The notes under the pieces were generated by a model that saw nothing but the letters and a program-made list of their open reading frames with translations, had not been told where the DNA came from and did not search any database. Positions 6,400-6,631 of a stretch of 6,631 nt of DNA are shown here, one piece after another. The position numbers were made by a program, and so were the translations under genes. Numbering within the stretch: position 1 is the stretch's first letter; every line of letters starts with the position of its first letter. Origin of the DNA: Anammoximicrobium sp032229885 (lineage in GTDB: Bacteria; Planctomycetota; Planctomycetia; Pirellulales; Pirellulaceae); contig JAVYAJ010000351.1 in NCBI GenBank assembly GCA_032229885.1, positions 1 through 6,631 on the forward strand, written 5' to 3'.

Positions 6400-6426
6400 A
6401 GCGAGGGACTCGGACATTCCCTCGCT
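6400..6426. terminator. 8-bp hairpin between convergent genes
   Basis: AGCGAGGG (6400-6407) and CCCTCGCT (6419-6426) are exact complements with an 11-nt loop. On the plus strand a moderately T-rich stretch (TAGAGTCTTTGTT) follows; on the minus strand the hairpin lies about 60 nt past the right-edge gene's stop codon, without a T-run. It could serve either transcript. Confidence 0.35.
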
Positions 6427-6486
6427 TAGAGTCTTTGTTCGTATCATGCGCGCACGGTGCGCACATCTTGTACACTGGCCTGTACC

Positions 6487-6631
6487 TCACACTTTTGGAT
6501 TATTGGCACTAGCACACGTTTGGTGTAATTGCTGTTGCATGACTTTTGCGCAGCCCAGCGCGGCCTCGCTGTGCTCGGCCGCAACCAAATAGAGCGACAC
6601 CCCAAGTCCATTCGAAACGCCCTGGAAGGCG
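6487..6631 (-). CDS. C-terminal end of an unrecognised protein, cut by the window edge
   Basis: On the minus strand a frame enters at 6630 and stays open for 47 codons to TGA at 6489-6487. The product reads AFQGVSNGLGVSLYLVAAEH, continues with an Ala- and Gln-containing, probably helical stretch, and ends in ASANNPKV. Codons at the upstream end are GC-rich at the third position, as in the neighbouring genes, and the composition looks protein-like rather than arginine-rich, which is why I call it. The last 20 or so codons are more AT-rich. I do not recognise the family, and the start and most of the gene lie outside the window. It converges on the oxidoreductase gene. A chance open frame of this length is possible. 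Confidence 0.45.
   Translation of the reverse strand, partial: AFQGVSNGLGVSLYLVAAEHSEAALGCAKVMQQQLHQTCASANNPKV

Larger units (their letters stand above)
6117..6486. other. Convergent intergenic region after the oxidoreductase gene
   Basis: About 370 bases between the plus-strand oxidoreductase and the minus-strand gene at the right edge. No gene is supportable: the open frames are arginine-rich shadows. It holds three hairpins (listed separately) and a GCCCCCGGGGC palindrome (6126-6136), which fits a transcription-termination zone. Confidence 0.5.

Overview
This is a GC-rich chromosomal window, most likely from a member of the Planctomycetota (Pirellulales-like). That assignment is an inference from three things: a very long class II ribonucleotide reductase with a C-terminal zinc-ribbon tail, a Tat-exported Gfo/Idh/MocA oxidoreductase of a type abundant in that phylum, and the high GC with long open shadow frames. 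No rRNA, tRNA or CRISPR array is visible.

Layout, left to right. Positions 1-571 (minus strand) hold the first ~190 codons of an IS1380-family transposase, broken by two in-frame TAA codons; the insertion sequence probably ends near 645. Positions 646-1272 carry no convincing gene, only short repeats. Positions 1273-4260 (minus) encode a complete adenosylcobalamin-dependent ribonucleotide reductase, NrdJ. Its upstream region, 4432-4478, contains two near-perfect palindromes matching the NrdR-box consensus, 31 bp apart centre to centre and overlapping plausible promoters. Positions 4479-4922 are the rest of the divergent intergenic region. Positions 4923-6116 (plus) encode a Tat-signal Gfo/Idh/MocA oxidoreductase that lacks the usual EKP lysine motif and resembles the GH109 branch. 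After it come three hairpins (6149-6426). At the right edge, 6487-6631 (minus), lies the C-terminal end of an unrecognised gene, convergent with the oxidoreductase.

How the parts relate. NrdJ makes deoxyribonucleotides for DNA replication and repair without needing oxygen, and the twin NrdR boxes imply nucleotide-sensing repression, although no nrdR gene is in the window. The oxidoreductase is divergently transcribed, about 660 bp away, and has no evident functional link to nrdJ. The transposon remnant marks an old insertion downstream of nrdJ. I see no multi-gene novel system here; the most informative signals are the NrdR operator pair and the altered active-site region of the oxidoreductase.
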